A DNA stretch of 64,000 nt from Pseudomonas frederiksbergensis (GTDB lineage: Bacteria; Pseudomonadota; Gammaproteobacteria; Pseudomonadales; Pseudomonadaceae), in NCBI RefSeq assembly GCF_017114915.1, contig NZ_JAAUOE010000022.1:35776-99775 (forward strand), in the 5' to 3' direction. The notes below the pieces were generated by a model. That model was not told the origin of the DNA. It saw only the letters and a program-made list of their open reading frames with translations, and did no database searches. Position numbers and translations under genes: made by a program. Position 1 is the first letter of the stretch. Every line of letters starts with the position of its first letter. Of the stretch, positions 17,293 to 27,342 are shown one piece after another.

Positions 17293-20200
17293 ATGGCCAA
17301 TGATGCAGATGCGCTCGTTACCCCGCCGTCGATCGCCAAGACAGCGTCGATTGCCACCCAGGGTCGCAGTTGGGGGGAAATCGGTGCGACCGGGCAAAGG
17401 GCCTACACGCTTGCTCTGCCTTTCCAGGTCGGGCGCACGCTCAATCCTGATTTGACCCTGCGCTATGACAGCAACTCGGGCAACGGCCCATCTGGCCTCG
17501 GCTGGCATTTGGATGTGCCCGCGATCAACCGCAAGACCAGCAAGGGGACGCCGCAATACAGGGCCGCTGATGTGATGTTGGCCGGTGGCACCGAGCTGCG
17601 ACCCGAACTGACCACCCAGGGCAAGATCAAGGCGACCAAACGCACACGCCGTAACAACCGGCGTGTCGAAAAGTATTCCGTGGTGCGCTATATCCCGCGT
17701 CTGGAACGTACGTTCACCCGTTACGAGCTCTGGACACCCGCCGACGGCAAAGCATTCTGGATGGTCTACGGTGCCGATGGCACGCAGTATTGCTACGGCA
17801 ACAGCACGGACTCCTGCATTCACGACCCGGACGCCCCGGACCACATCGCCGTGTGGTTGCTGGTGGAAATCGTGAACGCCGTGGGCGAACACATCTTTTT
17901 CGAATACAAGGCCGACAACAAAGACCTCGACGACCGTTTTGACTATCGGGCTCAGCGCTACCTGCGCCAGATCTGTTATTGCAACAAAACCGCCAGTGCC
18001 GGACTGTTGTGTCTCGACCATCCGCAACCGCAGGATTTGGATTGGTTGTTACGGATGGTAGTGGACTACGGTGAACGCAGCACCGACCCAGACGTGGTAC
18101 CGCCGTTTAAAGCGCCCAATGAAAATGCCTGGCCACTTCGTTCCGACCCGTCACGCAGTCATCGCTACGGCTTCGAGGTAGGCACCCGGCGTCTGTGCCG
18201 GCAATTTCTGATGTACAACAACATTGGCACCGAGAAGGTGTTGGTCAATCGCCTGTTGCTGGAATACGACACCACTGAACTGCGCTACAGCCAGATGAAA
18301 GCGGCGCACTACATGAGCTACGACGCCAGCGGTCGCGTCAAACACTCGCCGCCGCTTGAGTATTTCTATGCGAAGTTCGTACTCAATACCCAACCCCAAC
18401 CGTTCTTGCCGCTCGATCACATGCCCGGCCTCAACGACGGTCAGCCCTACCACTGCGTCGACCTCTACGGTGAAGGGATGCCCGGATTCCTGTGCCAGTA
18501 CGACAACGCCTGGTACTACCGGGAACCCTTGCGCGGCGAGCCCGGCACCGACGAAATCGTCTATGGCCCCTGGACCTTGCTGCCCCTGATCCCGAATGCC
18601 GACAGCAGTAAACCGGTGGTGCAGATCCTCACCGACCTCACCGGCGACGGGCGTCTGGACTGGATTGTCGCGCAGTCGGGCGGCAGCGGTTATTACACCC
18701 TCGATCCGGACGGTACCTGGTCGCTGTTCAAGCCGTTCAACCAGTTTCCGGTGGAGTTCTTCCATCAATTTTCCCGATTGGGTGACTTGAGCGGCGATGG
18801 TCTGGACTCCGTGGCCCTGATCGGCCCGAAAAGCGTGCGGGTGTATGCCAACGTGCGGGAAAAGGGTTTTGCTCCCGGCCAGGATGAACCTCATGACCCG
18901 GACAGGTTGCCGCTGTTCAGCGACGCCCGCAGCGAACTGGTGTTTTTCGGCAATCCGCACGCCAGTGACCTTATCGGGCTGTGCCGGATCAGCCATGACA
19001 AAGTCGAATGCTGGTCCAATCTGGGCCATGGCAAATTCGGCAAGGGCATTGAGATCAGCCCCCTGCCCTTCCAATACAAGGACTTCAATGTCGATCAGGT
19101 GCGGATCGCCGATCTGGACGGTTCCGGCGCGCCGGCCCTGATCAGACTGCGCTCTGATCACTTCGAGATCTACTTCAACTACGGTGGCAATGGCCTGGCG
19201 CAGGAGCCGGTGAAGGTTGCATGGCCCGAAGGCGTGCGCTACGACAACCTCTGCCAGGTGACCTTCGCCGACCTGCTAGGCCTGGGTTGCGCCAGCCTGC
19301 TATTGACCGTGCCACACATGACACCGCAGCACTGGGTATATCACTTCGTCAGCGAGCGGCCGTACCTGCTCAACGGCTGCAACAACAACATGGGTTACAG
19401 CGCCACGTTGGGTTATCGCAGCAGCGCTCAGTGCTGGCTGGATGAAAAACGCAAGGTGCTGATGGCACGCCAGCGTCCGGTCTGCCATCTGCCGTTCCCT
19501 CAACAGGTGTTGAGCTGGTTGCGCCAAGACGATGAAATCACCGGCAATGACCTGATGCAGTTTTTCGAATACTTCGAGGGCTATTACGACGGCAAAGAGC
19601 GCGAGTTCCGCGGCTTCGGGCGGGTCTATCAGACCGACAGTGAATTGGAACCGGGCAAGGCCGAGAGCGGGCATACGGCACCGATGCGGGTGAAAAACTG
19701 GTTTCACACGGGTAGAAGCATCGATGTCGAATTGAAAGACACCTGCCTGCTCGACGACGAAGACCAGCCGCTGGGCAAAACCCTGTTTTCACGGTTCAAC
19801 GAAATCAAGGGCACCGATCTGATCCGAAAACCCCATCCCGTCGACGAGCGTGAAATCGCCTACGTCCTCAGTGGTCGGTTGCTGCGCACCGAAGTGTCCC
19901 AGGCCGACGATCCCGAGCCAGCGCGGTTGTTTTCCCTGACCAAGTACCGCTACCGGGTCCGGCAAACCAGCAGCAGACCGTCCAGCCTGCTGGGGCTTGA
20001 ACAGGAAACGCATAGTTATCAATACGAACGTTTCATGGACGACCCGCGCTGTCAGCATGTGGTCAATATGGAATGGGATCGGTTCGGCCTGCTCGTCCAC
20101 GGTTTCACCGTTGACAGTGCACGACGCCGCACTGAAGCCGACGAACCGCCGTTCGAGGAAGAGGATCAGCGGCGTGCCTGGTCCGACAGTTTTGATGACC

Positions 20201-21747
20201 AACAGAACGTGTTTTACCTGGCAGAGGCGCGCGCTGATTTCATTCACCTGACCGACGCGCCCAATTGGCAGCTGGGGTTGCCCTCGCGCCAGCGCAGCAA
20301 TGCGCTGATGCTGCCCAAGGGCACACTACCTCAGGGCCTGAGCGAGGATCAGATCAGCTTCGAGAATTTCGTCAAGCATCAGGCAAGCCCCGAATGGACA
20401 GCCCTGCGCGAACTGACATCGCTGTCGCAGCAACACTACCTGACCGACGACGACAAGATGCTGTATCCACCGCTGGCAGGACCAACGGAACAGGCCGTGT
20501 TCGACAAAAAAGCCCTGGCAGCCTACGACGACGTTCCGCCGCCGTTTGTCATTCGTGATGAATTGAAGAAGATCGGCTATCAGACCATGAATCTGTTTTT
20601 GCCTGATGATCCGGTTGAAGACAAGCTGGAAAACCTGTGGTCAACCCTGAGCGGCTTTTTCACCTACGCAGGTGCCAGCGGCTTCTACCAGGTCACCGCC
20701 GTGCAGCAGACCGCCAGCCATGGCGTAACTCAAATCACCCGGGACGACTACCACCTGCTGACCACCGCCATCACCTTGCCGGACGGGTGCAGGACAAAAG
20801 TGACTTACGACTATCACACGCGCCAGCCATCGAGCATCGAGGATGTCAACGACAATATTCAGGAAGTGCTCTATGAACCGGGCGGTCAACCGATGGTGCG
20901 CAGTTTTCATGGGACCGAAGAAGGACTGCCGGCCGGTTTCGACAAGCTTGCCAATTACCCTGCGCAGAGCGACCTGAGCCCCGAATACGCCATCGAAAAC
21001 CCGGAGTTGGCGCTGGCGAATGCCGCCAGTGCGGTGCGTACCGACCGGTTCAGCTGGATGCCCCAACTGCCCCCCAATATGCTGCCCATCAAAAGAAAGG
21101 AATGGATCGCCAAGGGTCTGATCCTGCCCGACGGTCGCATCCGCGCTTCGGCGCTGCACTGGTTGACCCGGCTGAAAAAGCGCACCGCCAGCGAGCAGAC
21201 CCTGCTCAATCTCATCCGCACCGCCCCCCGCCAACCGGTGCACAGCGTCGTCCTGACAGCCGACCGTTACCACAGCGATCCGCTGCAGTTGATCCAGATC
21301 ATCATCAACTTTATTGACGGCTTCGGCCGCGAGCTGCAAAGCAAACAATTGGTCGAACCGGGCCCGGCGTATGTGGCCACGCCCGAGGGCGATCTCGCGC
21401 TCGACGATAATGGCAAGCCGATCGAAGCGCCGGCCGATCAACGCTGGCGTGTCAGCGGGCGCGTCGAGTACAACCATAAAGGTGAGACCATCCGCGTCTA
21501 CCGCCCCTACTTCCTCGATACCTATCACTGCATCAACGACAGCTCGATGCGCCAGCACGGGTTTCACGACCGGATTTTTTATGACGCACTCGGCCGGCCG
21601 ATCAAGACGATCAATGCCTTGGGCCATCTGGCATTCGACATCCTGCATCCCTGGTTCCAGCTCAGCTACGACTTCAATGACACCGACGAAACACAACCGG
21701 TGAAATCGGCCAAACCTGTCAAGCCTGCAAAGAGGGCCAAGCCATGA
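17293..21747 (+). CDS. tcaC: Tc toxin B component (SpvB / TcdB / TcaC family)
   Basis: 1484 aa from ATG 17293 (MANDADALVTPPSIAKTASI); a GTG at 17236 is in frame but less likely, and neither start has a strong ribosome site. The N-terminal third is the SpvB domain (GATGQRAYTLALPFQVGR, LRYDSNSGNGPSGLGWHLD). Next come FG-GAP/VCBS beta-propeller blades (LTGDGRLDWIV, LGDLSGDGLDSVALIG, IADLDGSGAPALIRL) and the TcdB middle domains (EFRGFGRVYQTDSE, FHTGRSIDVELKDT). Tc B forms the propeller gate and half of the cocoon that holds the toxic tail of Tc C. Length matches known TcB proteins. Its stop overlaps the next gene in ATGA. Confidence 0.95.
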   Translation: MANDADALVTPPSIAKTASIATQGRSWGEIGATGQRAYTLALPFQVGRTLNPDLTLRYDSNSGNGPSGLGWHLDVPAINRKTSKGTPQYRAADVMLAGGTELRPELTTQGKIKATKRTRRNNRRVEKYSVVRYIPRLERTFTRYELWTPADGKAFWMVYGADGTQYCYGNSTDSCIHDPDAPDHIAVWLLVEIVNAVGEHIFFEYKADNKDLDDRFDYRAQRYLRQICYCNKTASAGLLCLDHPQPQDLDWLLRMVVDYGERSTDPDVVPPFKAPNENAWPLRSDPSRSHRYGFEVGTRRLCRQFLMYNNIGTEKVLVNRLLLEYDTTELRYSQMKAAHYMSYDASGRVKHSPPLEYFYAKFVLNTQPQPFLPLDHMPGLNDGQPYHCVDLYGEGMPGFLCQYDNAWYYREPLRGEPGTDEIVYGPWTLLPLIPNADSSKPVVQILTDLTGDGRLDWIVAQSGGSGYYTLDPDGTWSLFKPFNQFPVEFFHQFSRLGDLSGDGLDSVALIGPKSVRVYANVREKGFAPGQDEPHDPDRLPLFSDARSELVFFGNPHASDLIGLCRISHDKVECWSNLGHGKFGKGIEISPLPFQYKDFNVDQVRIADLDGSGAPALIRLRSDHFEIYFNYGGNGLAQEPVKVAWPEGVRYDNLCQVTFADLLGLGCASLLLTVPHMTPQHWVYHFVSERPYLLNGCNNNMGYSATLGYRSSAQCWLDEKRKVLMARQRPVCHLPFPQQVLSWLRQDDEITGNDLMQFFEYFEGYYDGKEREFRGFGRVYQTDSELEPGKAESGHTAPMRVKNWFHTGRSIDVELKDTCLLDDEDQPLGKTLFSRFNEIKGTDLIRKPHPVDEREIAYVLSGRLLRTEVSQADDPEPARLFSLTKYRYRVRQTSSRPSSLLGLEQETHSYQYERFMDDPRCQHVVNMEWDRFGLLVHGFTVDSARRRTEADEPPFEEEDQRRAWSDSFDDQQNVFYLAEARADFIHLTDAPNWQLGLPSRQRSNALMLPKGTLPQGLSEDQISFENFVKHQASPEWTALRELTSLSQQHYLTDDDKMLYPPLAGPTEQAVFDKKALAAYDDVPPPFVIRDELKKIGYQTMNLFLPDDPVEDKLENLWSTLSGFFTYAGASGFYQVTAVQQTASHGVTQITRDDYHLLTTAITLPDGCRTKVTYDYHTRQPSSIEDVNDNIQEVLYEPGGQPMVRSFHGTEEGLPAGFDKLANYPAQSDLSPEYAIENPELALANAASAVRTDRFSWMPQLPPNMLPIKRKEWIAKGLILPDGRIRASALHWLTRLKKRTASEQTLLNLIRTAPRQPVHSVVLTADRYHSDPLQLIQIIINFIDGFGRELQSKQLVEPGPAYVATPEGDLALDDNGKPIEAPADQRWRVSGRVEYNHKGETIRVYRPYFLDTYHCINDSSMRQHGFHDRIFYDALGRPIKTINALGHLAFDILHPWFQLSYDFNDTDETQPVKSAKPVKPAKRAKP

Positions 21748-24530
21748 ACACCAGTGTGCACTGGCGCACACCCTCCCTGGCCGCCACCGACTCACGTGGT
21801 CTGGCCATCAGGCAGGTCGCTTACCTGCGCAAGGTGGCCGGTGGCGAGGTGCAAGCCCTCATTACCCGTCAGCACCATGACGTTGCCGGACGACTGGTCG
21901 CACAACGGGATCCGCGCCTTACCACGCCCAACACCACCACCGTTCATGGGCTCAACGGCCAACCGCTCAAGGTCCACAGCGTCGATGCCGGGGTGAGTAT
22001 GAACCTGCCCGGACTGGCCGGGGAGCCCGTGCAGACCTGGGACGCGAACGACAATCACCGGCGCATGAGCTACGACAATCAGCTGCGCGTGGTGGCCGTC
22101 GAAGAGAACGCGGTACCGAACTTCGAGACCTTCCGCTACGCCAATGCCTTGGCCGATCCCGGATACAACCTTCGCGGGCAAATGATCGCGCTGAAAGATC
22201 CATCGGGAGGCGTCGATTTTCACAGCTTCGCGCTGACTGGCCCGGCGCTGGGCGAAACCCGCACCTTTCACGACGGCAAAACATTCACCAGCCGCCAGAT
22301 CTTCAGCCCCCTCGGTGCGGTGCTGGAACACACCGATGCCGGCGGGCATCAGCAACAGTCGACCTACGACGTCGCCGGTCAACTCACACAGGTGCAGCTC
22401 AAGCTCAACGAGCAGCCCAACTGGCAACCAGTGTTGCAGGGTGCGCAGTACAACGCCGCCGGGCAGATCATCGAGCAACTGACCGGCAATGGCGTGAACA
22501 GCCGCTGGCGCTACCATGCGGCCGATGGGCGCCTGCTGCGGCAAGTCGCACAAAAGGCTTCGGAGCCAATGCTTCAGGATTTTGAGTACAGTAACGACCG
22601 GATGGGCAACATCACCCGCATTCTCGACCACGCTTACACGCCCACCTATTTCGCCAACCAGCGGGTCGACGGCAGCCGAGCGTTCGACTACGACTCGCTG
22701 GACCGACTCATCCGCGCCACCGGCTACGATGACGCACCGCCAGAGGACACCCCTGGCCGGCCGCAGCCGACCGATCCTAATGATCGGCGCAACTATATTC
22801 AGACTTACGATTACGACCACGGCAACAACCTGACCAAGCTCAGCCATGTGCGCGCCGGCACCACTTCCACCCACCAGATGTTCATCGACCCCGACAGCAA
22901 TCGCGGCGTGCGCTGGAAATCCGGCGCCCCGGATCCGGACTTCCCTGTACTGTTCGACCGCGCCGGCAATCTCCAGGCCCTGCAACCCGGCCAGTCGATG
23001 CAGTGGAACAACCAGAATCAACTGGAGTCGGTGACCCTGGTCGAACACGCCACCGGGCCAAATGACACCGAGCAGTATCGCTACAGCCAGGGAGAGCGGG
23101 TCTACAAACGCCACGAAACCCACACGGCCAAAGTCAGCCACTTTCACGAAGTGCGCTACCTACGGGGCCTGGAGATCCGCACCCGGGACAACGGCGAAGA
23201 GCTGCACCTCATCACCCTCGTCGCCGGTGTCAGCAATGTAACGTGTCTGCATTGGGTAGCCGGCAAACAGCCGGGCATAGACGCCAATCAACTGCGCTAC
23301 CCTCTGGTGGATCATCTGGGTTCGTGCCTGAAGGAACTGGACCAACGGGCACTGTTGATCAGTGACGAGGGCTATTACCCGTACGGGGGCAAGGCGTGGC
23401 TGGTAGCACGATCCTTGATCGAAGTGGATTACAAGTTCATCCGCTACGCAGGCAAGGAAACGGATGTCACCGGATTGATCTACTACGGAGCGCGGTACTA
23501 CGCGCCGTGGCTGGGTCGCTGGATCAGCCCAGATCCAAAAGGAGCTGTGGACGGGCTGAATCTGTATGCGTTCGTGGGGAACAATCCACTGCGCTATACG
23601 GACCCTACGGGAGCGGCCAAAGCGGAAAGCGTGATCATGCTGTATTCAGGATTCATTTCCGCTCTCGGTGGGGTTGCCGAACAGACGCTCGTGCAAATCG
23701 ACAACGTCATCCATCAAAAGAACATCAAGAGCAGTCTGTTCAAAAATACGGTGGGCGAGGTGGCCAGTGGGATAGCCGGCTATGAAGCCGGGAACATCGG
23801 CGGGGAACAGGTGAGCCTGCACATACCCAATGTCCGTCACATCGTCGCCCACAAGCGAGTGGACAGGTTGCCGTTCATTGAAGCATTGACCGGCGGCAAT
23901 GCCGGCGGAGATGTGGCCGGCGGCATGGCGGCACCGGTCACGGGCATGGGGCTGATCGGCGCGCTCATCCCGCAAACCTCGAACATCTCCGTTGCCTCGA
24001 TCGATCGCCAGTTGGGGATACCCGAGGCCGTCAAGGACATCCAGCTCAACAGTTGGAGAAACGTAAAGGACGAAGTGATCCACCCGGCACTCAATTCGGT
24101 GCTCAACCCTGATTTCATGATGAACCGGGTAATGGCGTCGTGGTTATCGATCCTCCCCGGCGCGTTCAATCTATTGACCCGGGCGGTGGAAGCCGAAGAC
24201 ATCAAGAACCGTCTCGATCCGGTCAAGGTCGGTAAGATCGAGACGATGCTCGGTGAATGGAAGGAGGCTGTCGAGCAACGCTCGGCCTGGGCCGAATCCG
24301 CCTTCGACGCGTTGGGCACGGATGTCATCCATCCGGCCGATTTCATTCCCAACGTCACCCATATGACGTCCAGTGAAAGGCTTGCGCCGATCACCCGCGC
24401 CGGGCTGCAACAGACCACCACCAAGACGCTGGATTACATCAACCGCATGCAGAAGGGCATGGCCTGGTACAAGGAGATGGGCACTACGGACAACCAGTTC
24501 TTGTCGCGGCAACGCGCCGCGCGACATTGA
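21744..24530 (+). CDS. tccC: Tc toxin C component 1 (TccC-like, RHS core plus unknown cargo domain)
   Basis: 928 aa, start overlapping the Tc B stop by 4 bp (ATGA). Residues 1-620 are YD/RHS repeats and the RHS core: ETDVTGLIYYGARYYAPWLG then GRWISPDPKG, LNLYAFVGNNPLRYTDPTG. The two aspartates of the self-cleaving protease motif are Asp597 (DPKG) and Asp620 (DPTG). Residues about 624-928 are the hypervariable cargo. It contains a hydrophobic/Gly-rich stretch (GGDVAGGMAAPVTGMGLIGA) and a helical end (NRLDPVKVGKIETMLGEWKE). I see no Arg/Ser-Thr-Ser/Glu-x-Glu set of ADP-ribosyltransferases, so the cargo activity is unknown. Known TcC proteins release this tail into host cells. Confidence 0.93.
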   Translation: MNTSVHWRTPSLAATDSRGLAIRQVAYLRKVAGGEVQALITRQHHDVAGRLVAQRDPRLTTPNTTTVHGLNGQPLKVHSVDAGVSMNLPGLAGEPVQTWDANDNHRRMSYDNQLRVVAVEENAVPNFETFRYANALADPGYNLRGQMIALKDPSGGVDFHSFALTGPALGETRTFHDGKTFTSRQIFSPLGAVLEHTDAGGHQQQSTYDVAGQLTQVQLKLNEQPNWQPVLQGAQYNAAGQIIEQLTGNGVNSRWRYHAADGRLLRQVAQKASEPMLQDFEYSNDRMGNITRILDHAYTPTYFANQRVDGSRAFDYDSLDRLIRATGYDDAPPEDTPGRPQPTDPNDRRNYIQTYDYDHGNNLTKLSHVRAGTTSTHQMFIDPDSNRGVRWKSGAPDPDFPVLFDRAGNLQALQPGQSMQWNNQNQLESVTLVEHATGPNDTEQYRYSQGERVYKRHETHTAKVSHFHEVRYLRGLEIRTRDNGEELHLITLVAGVSNVTCLHWVAGKQPGIDANQLRYPLVDHLGSCLKELDQRALLISDEGYYPYGGKAWLVARSLIEVDYKFIRYAGKETDVTGLIYYGARYYAPWLGRWISPDPKGAVDGLNLYAFVGNNPLRYTDPTGAAKAESVIMLYSGFISALGGVAEQTLVQIDNVIHQKNIKSSLFKNTVGEVASGIAGYEAGNIGGEQVSLHIPNVRHIVAHKRVDRLPFIEALTGGNAGGDVAGGMAAPVTGMGLIGALIPQTSNISVASIDRQLGIPEAVKDIQLNSWRNVKDEVIHPALNSVLNPDFMMNRVMASWLSILPGAFNLLTRAVEAEDIKNRLDPVKVGKIETMLGEWKEAVEQRSAWAESAFDALGTDVIHPADFIPNVTHMTSSERLAPITRAGLQQTTTKTLDYINRMQKGMAWYKEMGTTDNQFLSRQRAARH

Positions 24531-24550
24531 TAGTCTCCGCAGACCGCCCC

Positions 24551-27265
24551 ATGAGCGAATCAGTGCATCTGCGCACACCAACCTTGCTGGTTCATGATTC
24601 CCGGTCACTCGCCGTCCGGCAGGTGGCTTACCTGCGCGCTGTCGCCGGCGATCCTGTGGAAACGCTGATCACCCGCCAGCGCCACGATGCCGCCGGGCGC
24701 CTCGTGGAGCAGTGGGATCCGAGGTTGTCCGTACCCAACGTTGTGACTGTATTCCGTCTGGATGGCCAGCCGCTCAAGGTCGACAGTGTCGATGCCGGCA
24801 AGAGCCTGGTTCTGCCGGGGCTGGCCGGGGAAGAACGGCTGCATTGGGACGCGCTCGGCAATCATCGGCGCAAGAGCTACGACAATCAGATGCGCCCCGT
24901 GACCATCGAAGAGAACGCGGTGCCCGAAGTCGAAACCCTCACTTACGCCGACGCCACGGCCGCCCCCGGCCACAACCTGCGCGGGCAAATGATCGCGCTG
25001 AAAGATCGATCAGGCACGGTCGATTTTCGCAGCTTCGCTCTGACTGGCCCGGCGCTGGGCGAAACGCGCACGTTTCACGATGGCAAGGCGTTCGTCAGCA
25101 GCCACACCTTCAGCCCTCTGGGCGAGATACTTGAGAAAACCGACGCTGGCGGACACCAGCGACAATCGATTTACAACGTTGCCGGACAACTTCGGCAAGT
25201 CAAGTTGCAGCTCAAGGATCAACCCGACTGGCAAACGGTGCTGGAGGATGCGCAGTACAACGCCGCCGGACAGATCATCGAGCAAAAGACCGGCAACGGG
25301 GTCATCAGCCGCTGGCTCTACGACCCGGCCGACGGGCGCCTGCACCGACAAATCGCGCAAAAGGATCCGACGACAGTTCTTCAGGATCTCGAGTATCGAT
25401 ACGACCCGATGGGCAACGTCATCGCTATCCTCGACCACGCCTTCACACCCAGTTTTTTCGCCAACCAACGGGTCGACGGCGATCGCACATTCACCTACGA
25501 CTCGCTGTACCGGCTGCGCAGCGCAACCGGATATGCCGACGCTCCGCCCGCGGACGACACAAGCCCGCTGCCGACCGATCCCAACGACCGGCGCAATTAC
25601 ACAGAAACCAACGAATACGACGCTGGCGACAATCTGATCAAAACCATCCATGTCCGGGAAGGCACCAGCCATACCCGCGAGATGTTCATCGACTCCGCGA
25701 GCAACCGTGGCGTGCGCTGGAAACCGGGTGATCCGCAGCCGGATCTCGACACATTGTTCGACCGCGCCGGCAATCTGTTGGCCCTGCAACCCGGCCAGCC
25801 CATGCACTGGAACAACCGTGGCCAACTGGAATCGGTGACCCTCGTCGATCGCAACGGCAGCGGCCCCAATGACGAAGAGCGCTACGCCTACAGCCAGGGC
25901 GAACGGGTACACAAACGCCACGAGACCCACACGACAAAAGTCAGCCACTTTCACGACGTACGCTACCTGCCGGGGCTGGAGATCCGCACCAAGGACAACG
26001 GCGAGGAACTGCATGTCATCACGCTCGACATCGGGCCGGGCGGCGTGCGCTGCCTGCACTGGGAAAAAGACCCGGCGAATATCGGCGCCGATCAATTGCG
26101 CTACATCCTGAACGATCACTTGGGCTCGGCGGTGAAAGAATTCGACGGGCAGGCGAAGTTGATCAGCGATGAAGGCTACCTGCCGTTTGGCGAGACTGCC
26201 TACCTGACCGCCCGTTCGGCGGTTGAAGTGAGTTACAGGACAGTGCGGTATTCGGGCAAGGAGATGGATGTCAGCGGGCTGTACTACTACGGCGCCCGGT
26301 ATTACGCGCCGTGGCTGGGTCGCTGGATCAGCGCCGATCCGGCGGGGGATGTGGACGGGCTGAATCTGTATGCGTTCGTGGGGAACAATCCGCTGCGGTA
26401 CGTCGACTCTTCAGGGTTCTCCAAAACAGAAGCCGAACGACGCCAGGAGATAGGCGCTTTTGTCGAGAACCTATCCTCGGCAACCAAAGCGGTAGATAAA
26501 CAAAATGCGTTGCTGGAACACGCTTTTGAGACAAAGGCTATAAACCTCACAATCGCCAAAACCAAAACATTCGCTATTGCGACGGGTATTGTTTCCTATG
26601 GTGCCGGCGTGGCGGGAGGGTTCGCGGGCGGATTGGCAGGGACAGTGACGGTGCCCGTGGCAGGTACAATTACGCTCGGAACCCTGGGTGCTTTAGGCGC
26701 AAAAAAAGCGGCAGGTAAATTCATGGAAAAGGTCGGAAAGGCCGCAAACCTGGAACCGTCTATCACGCCCAAGGCGGCCGAACTTTCATGGGAGAAAATC
26801 AAAAAGAAAAACGTCCCGATTCTTTCTGTTGAATACGCCAAGAATCTGCTGCACGAATACAACCCGAAAACATCGGAAGGACAAAAAACATGGTTCAAGG
26901 AAGTAGTACTGCAGGCAATGGGGCGCCTTGTAAAGTTCGGAGCCAAGGAATTGGTACAACTTGGAAAACTCTCTGAGGAAGCCAATGACATCAGTGAGTT
27001 GAGCCCAATGAAAATCAACCGACTGAACGATGCGTACGCGAAGTTGGGTGAGGACGTGACAGCAGATTACGATCAGGTAATGGAAAACTTTTCTGTACTG
27101 GGAACGCCATCGTTGTACTCGACTGGCGGAGTGACAGGGTCGGAAGAACTGATAGAACTGAAAACCATAAAAAAAGACATGGAGATTTTCAGGGCCAAAA
27201 CCCGACGAGCTCAGGAAACCATTGTGAGGTACAGACAACGGCAAGGCTGGCCCACGCGTGCTTGA
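24551..27265 (+). CDS. tccC: Tc toxin C component 2 (TccC-like, different cargo domain)
   Basis: 904 aa from ATG 24551 (MSESVHLRTPTLLVHDSRSL); a TTG at 24527 overlaps the previous gene. The first 620 residues closely follow TccC 1, often nearly identical (RGQMIALKD, FHDGK, DGLNLYAFVGNNPLRY). Cleavage aspartates are Asp596 (DPAG) and Asp619, but the second motif reads DSSG rather than DPxG. The tail (about 623-904) is unrelated to that of TccC 1: charged helix, a Gly/Ala-rich hydrophobic segment (YGAGVAGGFAGGLAGTVTV, GTLGALGAKKAAGKF), then a Lys-rich helical end. The DNA of the tail is clearly more AT-rich than the core. Activity unknown; the glycine-zipper segment could insert into membranes. 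Confidence 0.92.
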   Translation: MSESVHLRTPTLLVHDSRSLAVRQVAYLRAVAGDPVETLITRQRHDAAGRLVEQWDPRLSVPNVVTVFRLDGQPLKVDSVDAGKSLVLPGLAGEERLHWDALGNHRRKSYDNQMRPVTIEENAVPEVETLTYADATAAPGHNLRGQMIALKDRSGTVDFRSFALTGPALGETRTFHDGKAFVSSHTFSPLGEILEKTDAGGHQRQSIYNVAGQLRQVKLQLKDQPDWQTVLEDAQYNAAGQIIEQKTGNGVISRWLYDPADGRLHRQIAQKDPTTVLQDLEYRYDPMGNVIAILDHAFTPSFFANQRVDGDRTFTYDSLYRLRSATGYADAPPADDTSPLPTDPNDRRNYTETNEYDAGDNLIKTIHVREGTSHTREMFIDSASNRGVRWKPGDPQPDLDTLFDRAGNLLALQPGQPMHWNNRGQLESVTLVDRNGSGPNDEERYAYSQGERVHKRHETHTTKVSHFHDVRYLPGLEIRTKDNGEELHVITLDIGPGGVRCLHWEKDPANIGADQLRYILNDHLGSAVKEFDGQAKLISDEGYLPFGETAYLTARSAVEVSYRTVRYSGKEMDVSGLYYYGARYYAPWLGRWISADPAGDVDGLNLYAFVGNNPLRYVDSSGFSKTEAERRQEIGAFVENLSSATKAVDKQNALLEHAFETKAINLTIAKTKTFAIATGIVSYGAGVAGGFAGGLAGTVTVPVAGTITLGTLGALGAKKAAGKFMEKVGKAANLEPSITPKAAELSWEKIKKKNVPILSVEYAKNLLHEYNPKTSEGQKTWFKEVVLQAMGRLVKFGAKELVQLGKLSEEANDISELSPMKINRLNDAYAKLGEDVTADYDQVMENFSVLGTPSLYSTGGVTGSEELIELKTIKKDMEIFRAKTRRAQETIVRYRQRQGWPTRA

Positions 27266-27342
27266 TACCGATACCCTCGGAATCACTGACAACCTCGGGC
27301 CCGTGCTATCGTGCCCGCCCGAGTATCTACATTTGCCAAAGC

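Noticed and set aside
23613..24530. ADP-ribosyltransferase as the cargo of TccC 1
   Set aside because: Common cargo in TccC proteins, but no Arg, Ser-x-Ser/Thr and Glu-x-Glu set could be placed.
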